Of a stretch of 64,000 bases of DNA, positions 1 through 11,529 are shown piece by piece. This DNA comes from Ananas comosus (Eukaryota; Streptophyta; Magnoliopsida; Poales; Bromeliaceae), in NCBI RefSeq assembly GCF_001540865.1, contig NC_033627.1, positions 6,585,307 to 6,649,306 of the forward strand, read 5' to 3'. Position 1 is the stretch's first letter, and every line of letters starts with the position of its first letter. The notes under the pieces are model-generated. The model had not been told where the DNA came from. It ran no database searches and worked only from the letters and a program-made list of their open reading frames with translations. A program made the translations under genes and the position numbers.

Positions 1-408
1 CAAAAACCCAATATTGCATCAGCCCGGTCTGGGCAGTTTTCGCCCAGAGGGACCGGTCTCTCCCCAGCAGGGACCGGTCTCTCGCTGCGAACCCGAAAAA
101 CCAACGTTCGGGAACCGGTCTCTCCCTGCATGGGACCGGTCTCTCTCTGCGAAGGCGCGCTCGGGGACCGGTCTCGCCCGCCAGGGATCGGTTGCCTCAG
201 GGCTGCCGCAACACTGCTCACTGGGGGACCGGTCTCTCCTTCCAGGGACCGGTCCCCGAGAGTAAAAACTCTCAGGACTTGTCCAGAATTCTAGTTTTCG
301 AACTTTTTAGGTCGGAAAACATTCTACAACCCTCCACCAAGTGCGGAAAAGCTCGTAATACATCCAAACACTCGAACCTCGCAATTTGCAAAGGCCCAGT
401 GTGTTACA
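1..408 (-). mobile_element. Partial F1 LTR (5' part), Ty3/gypsy type
   Basis: Read on the minus strand, this starts at 408 with TGTTACACACTGG-like termini. It then has the block cctcgcaatttgcaaaggcc, which is shared with the F1 LTR termini at 19973 and 20759 and, more loosely, at 56663. The window edge cuts off the rest of the element, so it may be a solo LTR or part of a full retrotransposon. It carries a dense cluster of ACCGGT palindromes at 45-258. Open frames through this cluster are low-complexity by-products of the repeat. Confidence 0.7.
45..258. repeat. Cluster of GGGACCGGTCTCTC-type palindromic motifs
   Basis: About seven ACCGGT cores plus one ATCGGT variant occur at 20-50 bp spacing, mostly as ggGACCGGTCtctcc. 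They lie about 150-360 bp inside the LTR from its 5' end at 408. The same motif class sits at a similar offset in other LTRs of this window (13865-13922, 35498-35722). Spacing and unit length are irregular, so this is neither a satellite nor a CRISPR array. Confidence 0.85.
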
Positions 409-1130
409 TCAAATGTTGATCGAAGAGGGTCTTCTTGTGGGGGGGGTGAAAGGCGAGGGAGTCCGCGGTGGAGCGAAGGCGGGCGATGTAGGTGGCATAG
501 GTGCTGCTTAGGTAGGGTGAGGGAGAGAAAAAAAGATGCCTATGCGACTTTCTAAATGATAATTTACCATTTGATTTATCTTACTATTCCCTTTTTTTTT
601 CTCAACTATTTCTCTTCCCGTCAATTTCTTTTATTCATTTGTTATTAATTCTCCATATTAATCACCCCAATTTAAGTTCAAAATTTAATTTTAGATAACG
701 GGTGACCTTCTAAATTATCAATTAGCAATTTGATTTATGAATGTGTAACTTAATTAATGTTTTTTTCTTTTTTAGCAATGTTTAATTAGCAATTGTTCTC
801 ATTTATATCTAAAAATAAAAGTAAGAGATATGATAAAAAGAAGGCATAGGAAGAAAAAATATTTCATATTAATTAAAAAATAATGAGCCCCACTACTCAC
901 AAATCATGATAACTTTTAAATATAACGTAAGAGAGATGAAAAGAAAAACCGTAGGAAGAGAAAGAAATATTATGGATTCATTATGTTTGGTTCGGTTCAA
1001 AGTGGGTTATTATTTTTTAGAGAATTGATTTGGCTCAAAGTGGGTTTTTATTTTCTATCTATTAATCTAAGAATGAAGGGTTTCTTGCCACTTAGCAAGA
1101 AACATTGTGGATTCATTATGTTTAATAGAT
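409..1130. other. AT-rich non-coding stretch
   Basis: No convincing gene is seen. The sequence is AT-rich with poly-T runs. The words gattcattatgttt and caaagtgggtt each occur twice between 970 and 1120. The right part (about 960-1130) adjoins the 3' end of the copia polyprotein and may be its 3' untranslated region or LTR remains. No clear LTR pair was found. Confidence 0.4.
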
Positions 1131-1540
1131 AATAGATTCTTCACACCGATCTTATCTGGACAAAATATGAATTTCTCCAATGGTAGCGGCTTTGTGAAAA
1201 TATCAGCCATCTGCTCATCGGTTGCACAGTGTATTAACTCGAGCCCTTCTTATACATTTTCGATCATCAACTGAACCTATCCAATCACTATTAAAATAAC
1301 CAAAATAAAAATCGTTAGGGTTAGTATACCACAACCGGTGGTCTCTTGTTCCTTTCGAATATCTCAATATCCTTTTAACTTTATATTCCCACTTAAATCC
1401 AATAACTTTTTTCTCTATAGATGACTCAACAAACTTGTAAATATTATTTTTCCTTAACACCGCATTTTCTTTATTCATGGCCTTACACCAATCATCAGAT
1501 TTTGCCGCCTCCTCGAAAGTTTGAGGTTCACCAAATTTGT
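1131..1540 (-). pseudogene. Copia RT/RNase H remnant with RT core deleted
   Basis: Minus-strand translation gives the start of the copia RT domain (EPQTFEEAAKSDDWCKAMNKE, then a KVIGFKWEYKVK-like segment). It then jumps directly, in frame, to RILRYSKGT, the end of RT just before RNase H. The whole RT catalytic core, including the YVDD region, is missing. A second deletion joins the DWIGSVDDRK segment to the RNase H tail, which reads DEQMADIFTKPLP in a shifted frame near 1150-1240. Residual copia polyprotein; not functional. Confidence 0.75.
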
Positions 1541-2091
1541 GAGTACATGTACAGCTCATATATTTCAATAAGTGACTTTACTTTTCTTGGCGTTGTTTCT
1601 GGAGAAGTTTCTAGTGAAATTTGCGGTGAAGCTTGTGGTGTTGTTTCTGTGCTTGTCGTACTTTCACTATTGTTTCTATTTTCAGTTACAGTCTCATTTT
1701 CGAGTATCAAAAGTGGATTATCCTGCACTTTTGCGCTCCAATCCCAAGCTTTTTGTTCATCAAATATAGCATCACGACTTATAATTAAAGAGTTAGCAGC
1801 AGGATTATAAAATGGATATGCTTTACTTCTTTCACTATATCCAACAAAAATACATTTCTGACTATTATCATCTAATCTTTGCCTATTTTGTAATGGGATA
1901 TGAACAAAAGAAACCGATCCAAAAATTTTAAAGTGTTTTACCTTCGGCTTCCAACCTGTCCATGCTTCATAAGGTGTAATATTCTCCAGCGCTAAAGTTG
2001 GACTTCTATTTAGAATGTATGCTGCAGTAGATAGGGCTTCTACCCAAAATTTGTTCGAAAGCTTTTTCGCTTTCAACATGCTTTTTGCCAT
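1528..2091 (-). pseudogene. Copia integrase C-terminal part
   Basis: The 187-residue frame contains FWVEALSTAAYILNRSPT and ITPYEAWTGWKP, the conserved copia segment after the integrase catalytic core, then the CIFVGYSERSKAY block. It ends in a Ser/Thr-rich linker that normally precedes RT. It continues the integrase core at 2097-2333 after a frame break near 2090. Identification as copia pol is secure; the piece cannot act alone. Confidence 0.85.
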
Positions 2092-2096
2092 CTCAG

Positions 2097-2618
2097 CTAA
2101 ACACCGTTCTGCTGAGGCATGTAACTGGTTGTCAACTGCCTGTGAATACCATTAGCCTTACAAAAATTTTCAAACTTCTTAGAAATAAATTCTCCCCTTC
2201 GATCTGTATGAAGAGTCCTAATATAATAACCGAATTCCTTCTCTACCAAATTTTTAAATTTCTGAAAAATATCAAATGCTTCAGATTTATTTTTAATAAA
2301 ATAAACCCAAGTCATCTGGCTATAGTCATCCACGAAAACTACAAAGTACTAATTGCTGCTGAGCGACGGTGTCTGCATCGGTCCACAGACATATGCGTGT
2401 TTCAATTCTAATGGTTCTTTGGTTCTCCAATTGCTCTTTCTGGGAAAAGAGTTCCTGCGATGCTTTCCTAACACATAACTTTTACATACAGAACTATTAT
2501 TATGCAGCAAAGGCAAACCATCAACCATGTTCTTTTTATATAATAGATCAAATCCCTTAAAACTCAAGTGACCATATCGATAGTGCCATAACCAATCGTC
2601 ATCTAGTACTACTTTCAT
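2097..2618 (-). pseudogene. Copia GAG-pre-integrase and integrase core, broken
   Basis: Residues at 2349-2618 show LWHYRYGHLSFKGFDLL, the GAG-pre-integrase domain. The residues at the usual first catalytic aspartate (DVCGPM in relatives) read YVCGPM, so that Asp is lost. The frame is interrupted near 2340 and resumes as MDDYSQMTWVYFI, with the second Asp in LHTDRRGEF and the PQQNGV motif. The loss of one catalytic Asp and the breaks make this an inactive integrase. Confidence 0.8.
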
Positions 2619-2739
2619 TGCAACATGAATAGAAAAAATTTTATTTTCTGTCTCGAAACTTCAAAAAGTAAATTCTTTTTATTTTTATCTCCATAAATTG
2701 TGCACTTAGAATCTCCAAAAATAAGCGAATAACCTTCTT

Positions 2740-2990
2740 TCAAAAATTGACCCACACTAAAAAGATTGAATTCAATCCTGGAACATATAAGACATTATTT
2801 ATTTTTTGCATTGCAGAAATATTTACCGCAATTGTACCTCTTACGTGCACATCATAGACATAGCCGTCACCCATCGTCACACGGCCTTTCACTGATTTGT
2901 CCAAATTAATAAAATTTTCTTCTTTTCCTGTCATGTGACTGCTATAACCATATCGACATACCAAATATTGTTAACAGTTTTTTCTAATGA
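2740..2990 (-). pseudogene. Copia protease remnant
   Basis: The frame contains SSHMTG and NNVLYVPGLNSI, which flank the retropepsin of copia elements. Functional relatives read DSGCSNHMTG at the active site. Here the corresponding residues are RYGYSSHMTG, so the catalytic Asp-Ser pair is gone. It lies between the gag knuckle (3060) and GAG-pre-integrase (2618), as expected. Confidence 0.65.
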
Positions 2991-3059
2991 ACGACATGCA
3001 AAAAGTACATTATCGTTTTCATTCTGTTCATAAACAAAATTCGCATTCTGTTGTTTCAA

Positions 3060-3929
3060 TCAACAAAAGCGCTCAATATGGCCAAATTTTTTACAATAAT
3101 AACATTGAATATTTTTACGATTGCGAGATTGATCGTTACCTCCATAGGTTCTTTGATTTTGATTGCCTGATCTTTCATCATTTCTGTGGTTGAAATCACC
3201 CGATCTACCTTCGCAACCTCTGCCCTGGCCACGACTACGGCCTCTACCATGGCCACCATATGCTGAAGCTTGACAAATCAGAGAATCTGCACCATCTTTG
3301 TCATCGCTTTTCGATTCGCTTTGAAAAACATGCTCAGAAAAATTTTCAGTTCTATCTTTTCGTTCTTTATGTGCTAAAAGAGAACCAAGAAGTTCGCTAT
3401 AAGAAAATTTCGATAAATCTTTTGCCTCTTTTATAGTAGAAACTACATAACCATATTTTTTTGTTAGACTTCTTAAAATTTTTTCGACTAGTATTTGATC
3501 AGTAATCTGTTCACCATAGGTACGTATCAAGATAACTAATTTCATAACTCTAGAATACAAAGTATGAATATTTTCATTTTCTTCCATAAAAGAAGCTTCA
3601 AATCTTCTTTTTAAAGTTTGAACTTTAACTCGGAGTACGTTTTCGTTACCTTTGGTATTCCTTCCGTAATATATCTCATGCTTCCTTCAATCGAGTAGCA
3701 CCGGCAATGTGGGAAATATCAAATCGTCAACTAATTGTTGAATAAAGAAAAGCGCCTTCGCATCTTTTTTCAGATTCTTTCCGGTTGTTTCCTTACATCC
3801 TTTTTCTACAAAATTCCATAAATCTTGGGAACGCAGCAACATCCACATCTTCACGCATCAAAAATCATAGTTGTCCCCTTTGAATATTGGGAATCCTTGT
3901 GCAACTCTGTTAGTGCTGTTAAACGCCAT
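3060..3929 (-). pseudogene. Copia gag (UBN2-like) with zinc knuckle
   Basis: The start is the ATG at 3929 (MAFNSTNRVAQGFPIFKG), placed 27 bp after the primer site as in intact copia elements. A stop follows at about codon 24 and further breaks precede the long readable part from 3587. That part ends in a Gly/Arg/Asn-rich tail and one CX2CX4HX4C knuckle (CYYCKKFGHIERFC). Gag would form the particle and bind RNA. The early stop and frame breaks show decay. Confidence 0.8.
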
Positions 3930-3955
3930 CAACACCTTCTCCTCTCGAAAACTTG

Positions 3956-3967
3956 GCTCTAATACCA
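3956..3967 (-). promoter_or_regulatory. Primer-binding site (tRNA-iMet type)
   Basis: Minus-strand TGGTATTAGAGC matches the plant initiator-Met tRNA 3' end consensus TGGTATCAGAGC with one change. It sits 2 bp from the LTR terminus at 3970, fixing the minus orientation. Confidence 0.8.
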
Positions 3968-5319
3968 CTTGTTACAGCGGTAGGCCTCCAACAAATACGT
4001 TCTATATACTTGTTATGGTATATTGTAACATATTGAACTTTTACAGTTATGAAGTTTCGGTGGAAATTAGCTTTAACTTAGAAAGCTGTTGAGATAGTTC
4101 CAGTGAGGTTCAGAAGCATTCCAGTGTTTTTGGTACGAGTTGGGCACAAAAACGAAACTCGAAAAGCTATGTTAAACTTTGGCCTAATCCGGCGAAGTAC
4201 AAGTGCGAGGATGGTTTAAACACGCTTAAAAATGTGTTTTCAAGGTCTTGGATTGATTAGGAGTGGATTAGAGGCTCAAGAAGCGAAAACGAAAGTTTTC
4301 GAAAAAGGCTGAAATTTTCGGGCTGGGAGGACCTACGTGGTCAGGACCCTAGAGCCAAGATCTGGACCCCGCAAGTGAAAGTTGCTCAGGAAAATAGGGG
4401 CAATTTGATAATTTGTTGAGGTGGACTTTTGGGGGGACCTTCCTCTCCCCTTTTGTTCCTCCTTCCTCAGCCCAAACAACACACACACACACATGCACAC
4501 ATAGGTTAGAGAGAGAAAGTGAGAGAGAACCAAGCTTTCTCTCTCCCTCAATCTCTTCTCTCTCTCTCTCTTGATCTCTCCCAAATTCGAGGTGTTGGTG
4601 GAGAGCGAGCTTGGGAACACGTTGGGAGCAGCGGATCGAGCCCTCGAGCGCTAGGTGGCGCGACGTGCTTCCAACTTGAGGTTCGCATTTAGTTGAAAGT
4701 TTGGGATTTTGGTTAAATCCTTTATGCATAATATTCTGGAGTCCTTAGGTTGTTCTAAGTGTGTTGCTCTATGAGTTTTGTGGGATCTTTGGAGTGTAAG
4801 AAAGCTAGGGTTTAGAATTGAGGTTTTGGGATTTAAGGGTTTTGAAACTAATTGATCTCCTAATTCTCTAATTGAAGGATAGAGGAGAGCCCCAGACAAC
4901 TCTAGATTGCAGATTGGTGAGCGTTCGGTGATCGATTGCGAGTTCGAGACGAACCGAGTAACGTGTGCCGTGGGAGTCCGATTGCAAGTGTCGATAAGCA
5001 ATCAGAGAGTATTGTTAGGTGGGTTGTGCTCCACCGAAGTGATTAGATCACTTCCATATCAAAGTGAAGTATGGGTGTATTATTGATGCGTGTAATGGTA
5101 GTTCAATTGTGAATTGTGAATGCATGAGATAGATGCTAATTGTGAATGCATGAGATAGATGCTAATTGTTAATGGATGAGATATATTGACTACCATTTGA
5201 CAAGAACTTAGGCATGAGCAAGCGTATAGGATGAATGTATGTGTATGCCTAGATGTGAATGTTGAATTGAGATCGATGAACTCTAGAAAGAGTAGAGAAT
5301 TCGATAAGTGTGGCATGAA

Positions 5320-5545
5320 TCCTACGTATGAAAACTAGGATAAAGAGTGGCATGATTGGACATGAAACCTAGAGTTAAATAAACCTAGGTGAGTGGCATG
5401 GAACCTAGTGTCATTGAATATAGGTTGAGAATTGAACCTAGAGTCAGATGAGCCTAGGTGGGACAGAACATTGGACCTAGTGTTAATGAACCTAGGCTAC
5501 GAGGTATAGTGGTAGAGAGACCACTAGGACATGAGTGGCATAAAC
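5320..5545. repeat. CCTAGG-rich degenerate subrepeats in F3 LTR
   Basis: Units of about 30-40 bp resembling ggcatgaacctagtgttaatgaacctaggtt are repeated here. They also occur in copies B (about 7555-7660) and C (about 13070-13275). They are internal LTR subrepeats with variable copy number. Confidence 0.65.
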
Positions 5546-6114
5546 CTAGAGAGGTTCACTTGTAAATGGGGGGATATGCACATCCAGTGAGCTTGGTGAC
5601 CTTGGAATCTGAGCTTGGGTGTGTGCGACGGTTTCGCCGCCAAGCTGCCAAGGGGGCCTGTGCGACGATTTCGCCACCAGATGGCTGGGTTAAGTAAAGG
5701 ATTACGCTGCCGTCGACTTGAGCCATTGTTTGGGCGTGTACGATGATTTCGCCGCTAAATGGCTAAGTCGGGTAAAACGGTGAGCTGTGAGCTATGGATT
5801 AAGGCTGAGGTGCATGTGAGAGTTCCTTCACCTCGAGCCTAATAGAGCGCGGCATTCCGCGGTTGATTGACTCAAGATCGAGTCGAGTGGCATAGTTGGC
5901 TAAGGTAAAAAGTAACCTTAGAAAAGAATGTCAAATGAGCATAGCGTGGCTAAGGTAAAAGAATCCTTAGGAAAGAATGAAAACGGCTAATAATAAAGAA
6001 TAGCAAATGATAGAAAGTAGAATTAGTTGATCTACTTGCATGAGTTGCATGATTTGCATTGTTGCATGTTGTGACGCAGAAGCATGATAGCTGTTAGTTG
6101 TATAAATTATATGA

Positions 6115-6116
<2 letters not shown>

Positions 6117-6192
<76 letters not shown>
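6117..6192. repeat. (AT)n microsatellite
   Basis: Uninterrupted AT dinucleotide run of about 76 bp near the end of F3 copy A. Open frames through it (YIYIYI) are meaningless. Confidence 0.95.
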
Positions 6193-6194
<2 letters not shown>

Positions 6195-6212
6195 GTTGGA
6201 CTAACATATTGT

Positions 6213-7660
6213 TGTAACATACCGAACTTCTATGGTTATGAAGTTACGGTGTATGTTAGTTTGGAAAGCTATTCATGGAGTAGTTCCGGTGAAGTTCAGG
6301 TGCATTCAATTATTTTCGGTGCGTGTTGGACACGGAAACGGAACTCGAATAGCTATGTTTAACTTTTCCTAAATCCAACAAAGCGTGGATGAAATGATGG
6401 TCTAAACGTGCTCAAAAACATGTTTCGGGGTTCTTAGAATGATTAGAAATGCATCGGAGACCCAAGGAGCGAAAACGGACCCGTTCGGCAACAAGCTGAA
6501 AATTGGGGTTTTCTGGACCTACGGGGTCTGGACCCTAGGGCCAGGGTTCGGTCCCCGAGCCCGAAAATTGCCCAGTATAAGGTAGGGCATTTTGGTAATT
6601 TGAGGGGGAGTGTTTAAAAAGGGGTCTTCTTTCCCTTTTCTTCTTCCTCCTCAGCCCACCACACACACACACATGGAGTAGAGAGAGAAGCTCCTCCTCT
6701 CTCTCTAGATTTCTCCCTTCTCTCTCTAGATCTCTCTCTCAAATTCGCGATGTTGGCGGAGAGCGATCTTGGGAACGCATTGGGAGCGACGGATCGAGTC
6801 TTCGTGCGCCTGTTGGAGCGGCGTGCTTTCGACTTGAGGATCACAATTTGGTAAGTGTTTAGGATTTGGTTAAATCCTTCATGAATGGTATTTTGGACAT
6901 CCCTAGGCTATTATATGCATGTTCGGCCATGAGATTTTGGGATATATGGAGAATATGTTCATGCTAAGGTTAGAGTTAGGGTTTTGGGTTTGGAGGGTTA
7001 TGATGCAAATTAACCTTATGATTCTCTAATTGAAGGTTAGAGATGAGCCCTTGATGACCCTAGGTTGCGGATCAATGAGTGTTCGGTGATCGATTTCGAG
7101 TTAGAGTCGAATCGGACAACGGGTGCCGCGGGAGCGCAATTGCAAGTGTCGACAAGCAATCGGAGAGCGTTAAGAGGTGGGTTGTGCTTACCGAAGAGAT
7201 TAGCTCACTTCCATGTCAAAGTGGAGTGTGATTTATCATTGATGCATGTAGCGGTAGTTAATTACATATATGAATGCATAAGGTAGATGCCATGTGAATG
7301 CATGAGATGTTATGTTTTAACTACCATGGGATGGTAATGATGATGATATCGGTATATGCATGTTGACATTATGAGAATATGTTAGATTGTATATAAATGT
7401 CGGCATATGCATGAAATGCTAGATGGTATATGAATGTTGACATATTGTGAGGAAATGCTAGATTATATATGCATGTGGACTTGGGTCGATAACTCTAGGT
7501 TGATTAGAGAACTCGACAATTGGAAAACAAGAACGTGAAATCTATGGATCCTAGGTGTGAACAACTAGGATAACAAGTAGATCGAGTGGCATGAACCTAG
7601 TGTTATTAAACATAGGTTGGACATGAACCTAGTGTTATTAAACATAGGTTGGACATGAAC
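6213..7660 (+). mobile_element. F3 LTR copy B (5' part)
   Basis: Starts TGTAACATACCGAACTTC and follows copies A and C closely, including a palindrome-like GGGTCTGGACCC near 6525, a CT-rich leader at about 6640-6740 and CCTAGG subrepeats near the end. A CACTA terminus begins at 7661 and interrupts it. The remaining LTR and any internal region are not seen next to it. Confidence 0.7.
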
Positions 7661-8344
7661 CACTACAAAAAAATATGACATTTAAGGACTCTTTTTTGAG
7701 CAGTCAGAGACGCTTTTAAATGTCCCTAAAAAATCTACCGATGCATTACAAAGCGTTGGTAAAAGCGTCAACAAATGAAGAGTCGCCACGTATTTACCGA
7801 CGCTTCAACAAAGCGTCGGTAAAATATTTTTCGACGCTTTTAAGCGTCATGGAATAAAATGTTCTGACACTAAAAAGCATCAAGGACATAAAATAAATTC
7901 TTGACGCTTCTATGCATCATTATGTTAAAAAGCTTTAATGTCATGCTTTTCAATTTCTTGACGCTTTCAAGCGTCAGGAATTCCCTCAATTTCCGGACAC
8001 TTTGAAGCGTTAGGAATTCCTGACGCTTTGAATCATCAAAAATTTATCTTTTTCTGATGTTTTCTTTTTTAAATTTTGGTTGCATCCAACAAATATTTCA
8101 GCATATTAATAAAAATATTATTTATCTATTTATATATCAATAAAGTTAATCACAATAACCAAAATTTACTATGATTAGCACTGAAAAATATGAGTTTATA
8201 TCCATAGCGAATGTACTATATCTACGCAACAAAATTATTCATGATATAACAATCTATTTACATACAAAAAAATTACCTAATTAAAAATCCATACAAACTC
8301 ATACCATAGCATATAAAATGTCTACATGAACAAAATTATAAAAA

Positions 8345-8440
8345 ATGGGCTCTAAGGATGCCTTGTGGAGATTTTGCAGCAAGTTCAGCAGCTTCCTTTT
8401 ATTTCGTTTGTGAGAATAATTCTTGAAATCTCTGGATCAC
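8345..8440 (-). pseudogene. Possible C-terminal exon of CACTA transposase
   Basis: After a splice-acceptor-like tgtgagcag, the minus strand reads VIQRFQELFSQTK, a stop, then KEAAELAAKSPQGI. This is a charged helical tail of the kind found at the C-terminus of plant En/Spm-type transposases. It is short and contains an internal stop. The assignment rests on position inside the CACTA end and general character, so it is tentative. Confidence 0.3.
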
Positions 8441-9234
8441 CTGCTCACATGTAGCATATGAAGTATATTAGTCAGAATTTCGGATAAATAAGAAAGGCAA
8501 GTAATCTAGAATATATCTAAAAAAAAAGAACTCGTAAGGACTAATTTACTTGTGAAGGTTGTATGCAGGATTCAGTTCTTGCTCCAAGAATGGAAAAACA
8601 TTGAATGAAATAAGTAAAGAGAAGTCCTAATTTATAGACAAAGCTCACCTTAACTATATATGGTTATTTAAAAATAGTGGTGCAATTTCAAAGTATTGCA
8701 TATCTAATAGTAGTTGCCCAATAACATCAATTATTAGTTATTACTATATATGTGGTTGTGCTCATGCTAAACTTAATCAAGTTGGCAACATGAATAGAAT
8801 ATAGAATGTTCAAATCTTCTACGTCGAAGACTTGGGTTCAAGAGCATATGCTTTGACTTAATCAATGATAATTCCTTCTTTGAATCAATCTATATGTATA
8901 TATTCAAATATACATCATAATAGTTAGTTGAACTCAAAAATATTTTAAATTAGCAAGAAGAACCTATAGTAAGTTGCTTACTTTACTGGAATACTAGCTA
9001 GGGGATTGATCTAATTCAAGAAATAAGATTTGAAAATATATATTTTTAAAATAGAGGGTTTCATGATTGAAATTAGAATATCTGTGACCTGTATGACACC
9101 AAAAAGAGCTTCTCTAATTAGGTACTTTGCGAAGAATTAAGCAGTAGCTATTGCATGATTATACTAGGATAATTTCTTAGTTTATATTCAATCATTTTTT
9201 TTTTTACCAAAATAACACTTCAACAGAATATTGA
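8441..9234. other. AT-rich CACTA interior, no gene seen
   Basis: AT-rich sequence with no coding signal that I can recognise. It is presumed interior or intron of the CACTA element beginning at 7661. Confidence 0.35.
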
Positions 9235-10640
9235 TGTCACGCCCCGAGACCCACTTATTTGGTTGGATTCAGGCACGCCAACAGACCACCGAACGGACAG
9301 AGTCTCCCCTGTACGTCCTAAGCGTCACAATCCATACAATGTACAATGTCTCAACCAGGGACAGTAATCAAATAAGGATTGCGTAAGAAAGTATCAAAAA
9401 CAAAAATGTATCTATGCTATTACAAGCATTCGTCGCAGGTTTTACATTTTTATTACATTTGTTTCAATCTTCCAAATACAACCAAGTTATTACATCATTG
9501 TTTTCTCTCTTCTCTACACCCCTAAGCTAGACTACCTCGGGGTACCAATATTTCTGGTCCAATGGTAGGGCGCTATCTACGGAGCTACGCCCTTTCCTCC
9601 CGCCGCCGCGCCGCTCGTGTGTGAACCTTAAACCCCAAAACCACATGAGGTGAGAACTATTGTCCATACTTTCCGGTGGGTACGGCCACCCAAGGGAAAA
9701 GCTCAACCCACCAGGTCCGAAGGAGGCATTGCAATATGTTAGTCCAACAAATATCCGTAGATATATATTTTTCATCAAATAAGTTATGCAACTAACATTC
9801 ATCATGTTCGTACCTCACAACATGCAACCATGCAATCATGCAACTCAATATGCAATGACGTAAGTAGATCTACTAATTCTACTTTCTGTTTCGCTATCCA
9901 AAGCTCACCCAATTGACATCTAAGGTTTCCTCTATCTTAAATTCATGTCATTTACAATTCTGCTCATAGAGTTCCATTTTATCATTACCAAGCTATACAC
10001 CCGACTCGGTCTTGAGTCAATCATCCGCGGAGTACCACGTAAACTAGGCTCGAGGTGAAGGACATCTCACAGGCACCTCAGCCTTAAATCCACTCAACTG
10101 GGATACCGAATCCACTTTACTGGGATTCAACTACAGCTCATATGCTTGTCACCCAATCTCACTGACTAACCCGAAGGTTACGCCCCAACTCACATCTCGA
10201 ATCTCATAGGTGAGGAGCTACCCTGCTTTTATGCCACCTGAGACCGGCTGCGGGACAACTACGTCTGTCCCTCGTGTGATAACTCAGGAGTGCACTGCTT
10301 GTGTGGAGCGACCACCCCAAGCTCAAAATAGATTATGTGAGTATGATCCAATCCTCGCCAACTGAGGATACCCTATCAACTAGGGTTAACAACAACACGA
10401 AAAATCCACTAATCCCAATACCATGTCACAAGTGTCTCTACTACACTAGTTTCAAATGTCACTCTTCTATGTCATTTACTTGTTCAAGTTCATCACTTGT
10501 TCTTTGCACTATAGGATTCTATGTCAAAATCCAATCCTCATGCATCCACTAGATCATGTATCCAACTTACATTGTTATTTCTACAATGGAAGCATGCAAG
10601 GAATTGAAGTACATTCAACTACACATCCTACAATGCATAA
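9235..10640 (-). mobile_element. F3 LTR copy D (3' half, minus)
   Basis: Begins TGTCACGCCCCGAGACCC, the reverse complement of the F3 3' terminus. It then matches the reverse complement of copy C (14448-14900), including the GTACCCCGA block and the segment reading ggactaacatattgcaatgcc. It is cut at 10640 by an F2 LTR. Confidence 0.7.
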
Positions 10641-11529
10641 TGTCACGCCCCGGAACCGATCCATTTGGCCGGCTCGGGCACGTCGAATAGACGCCGAACG
10701 GACAACACCTTCCTTGTCCACCCAAGGCTCAACAAGTACGAATCAAGTAAAGAGATTGTACATGCGGAAACATACATAATTGGCTTGCACGAGGGCAAGC
10801 AATAGCCAAAAATGAAAGTACTAAACTAAACATTCATCCAAGTAATATGATTAACTTTTAACCACATACATGCATTCAACTTATACATTTACATTCTTTT
10901 CATCCTTTCTTCTCTTAATACATCATGTGATCTCCAAAATAAACCTTTGCATTTAATATCATTTAAAATATCTTTAATACATCTATAATCATCAAAATAC
11001 AAAAGATGATATAAAGGGTATGCAACTAAACCAAAATATGAAACCAACTCAGGTGGTCTTTGTCTATGGCGCAATACCTTTACCGCAATCGTCGGCCGGC
11101 TCACTCGGTCACGACTTTGTGGAAATAGTGGGTTGAGAACTACAACAAAATTCCCAGTGGGTTCGGCCGCCGACCTCGCCGACTCTCCCACTAGGTCTAA
11201 ATCAGGCATAATAGAAAAATAGAGATAGATAGTAACCAACTAAACAAATGCAGCTAATATGCCTGAACAAAATATATCCAGGCTATGCTCAAATAGAATG
11301 CTCATGATGAATGCAAGATCACTATTCCATTGTTCAATCTCTTGGCTAACCTGTGGGTTTCGCCGCATTAACTCACCAACTCAAAATCCCAATTCTTTGA
11401 TCTCTTGTTCAATCTCTTGGCTAACCTGTGGGTTTCGCCGCATTAACTCACCAACTCAAAATCCCAATTCTTTGATCTCTTGTTCAATCTCTTGGCTAAC
11501 CCGTAGGTTTCACCCTCAATAGACCACAA
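10641..11529 (-). mobile_element. F2 LTR copy E (3' part, minus)
   Basis: Starts TGTCACGCCCCGGAACCG and aligns with the F2 LTRs at 16458 and 28750 over its whole length, including the gagaactacaacaaa hairpin block near 11131. A plus-strand F3 LTR interrupts it at 11530. It holds a 75-bp tandem repeat. Confidence 0.7.
11331..11510. repeat. 75-bp tandem repeat, about 2.4 copies
   Basis: The phrase tgttcaatctcttggctaac recurs at 11331, 11406 and 11481, giving a 75-bp period. The first two units are nearly identical, so the expansion is recent relative to the LTR. The other F2 copies have a single unit here. Confidence 0.9.

Larger units (their letters stand above)
1131..4023 (-). mobile_element. 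Degenerate Ty1/copia retrotransposon with internal deletions
   Basis: On the minus strand the order is gag with a CCHC knuckle, a protease remnant, GAG-pre-integrase, integrase, then short RT and RNase H scraps. This is the copia order, with integrase before RT. A tRNA-iMet-type primer site (TGGTATTAGAGC) lies at 3956-3967, followed by the last ~54 bp of an LTR (3970-4023). That LTR is cut by the F3 LTR starting at 4024. Several stops, frameshifts and two deletions in pol show it is dead. Confidence 0.85.
4024..6212 (+). mobile_element. F3 LTR copy A (5' part)
   Basis: Starts TGTAACATATTGAAC at 4024, inside the LTR stub of the copia element. It matches copies B (6213) and C (11530) along its length: the first ~350 bp, a CT-rich leader with CACACA near 4480, the CCTAGG-rich subrepeats and the end GTTGGACTAACATATTG. 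Copy D shows that the intact LTR would continue caatgcctccttcgg, so copy B interrupts A at 6212. No coding domain follows. Confidence 0.7.
7661..9234 (-). mobile_element. CACTA element end with transposase scrap
   Basis: Begins CACTACAAAAAAATATGAC, the classic CACTA terminus. Subterminal repeats follow (gacgctttcaagcgtca, aaagcgtcggtaaa and variants, 7700-8035). A minus-strand exon-like segment lies at about 8345-8440. This end is therefore probably the 3' end of a minus-oriented element. The rest is AT-rich with nothing recognisable, and an LTR fragment starts at 9235. Confidence 0.65.

Noticed and set aside
45..258. CRISPR-like array
   Set aside because: The repeated unit is a short palindrome with irregular spacing in an LTR of a plant genome. 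There are no constant-length repeats or spacers.
14..419. Open frames through the ACCGGT-rich block
   Set aside because: They consist of Gly-Pro-Val/Gly-Thr-Gly repeats created by the DNA repeat and lie in the antisense of an LTR. No protein family or start context is present.
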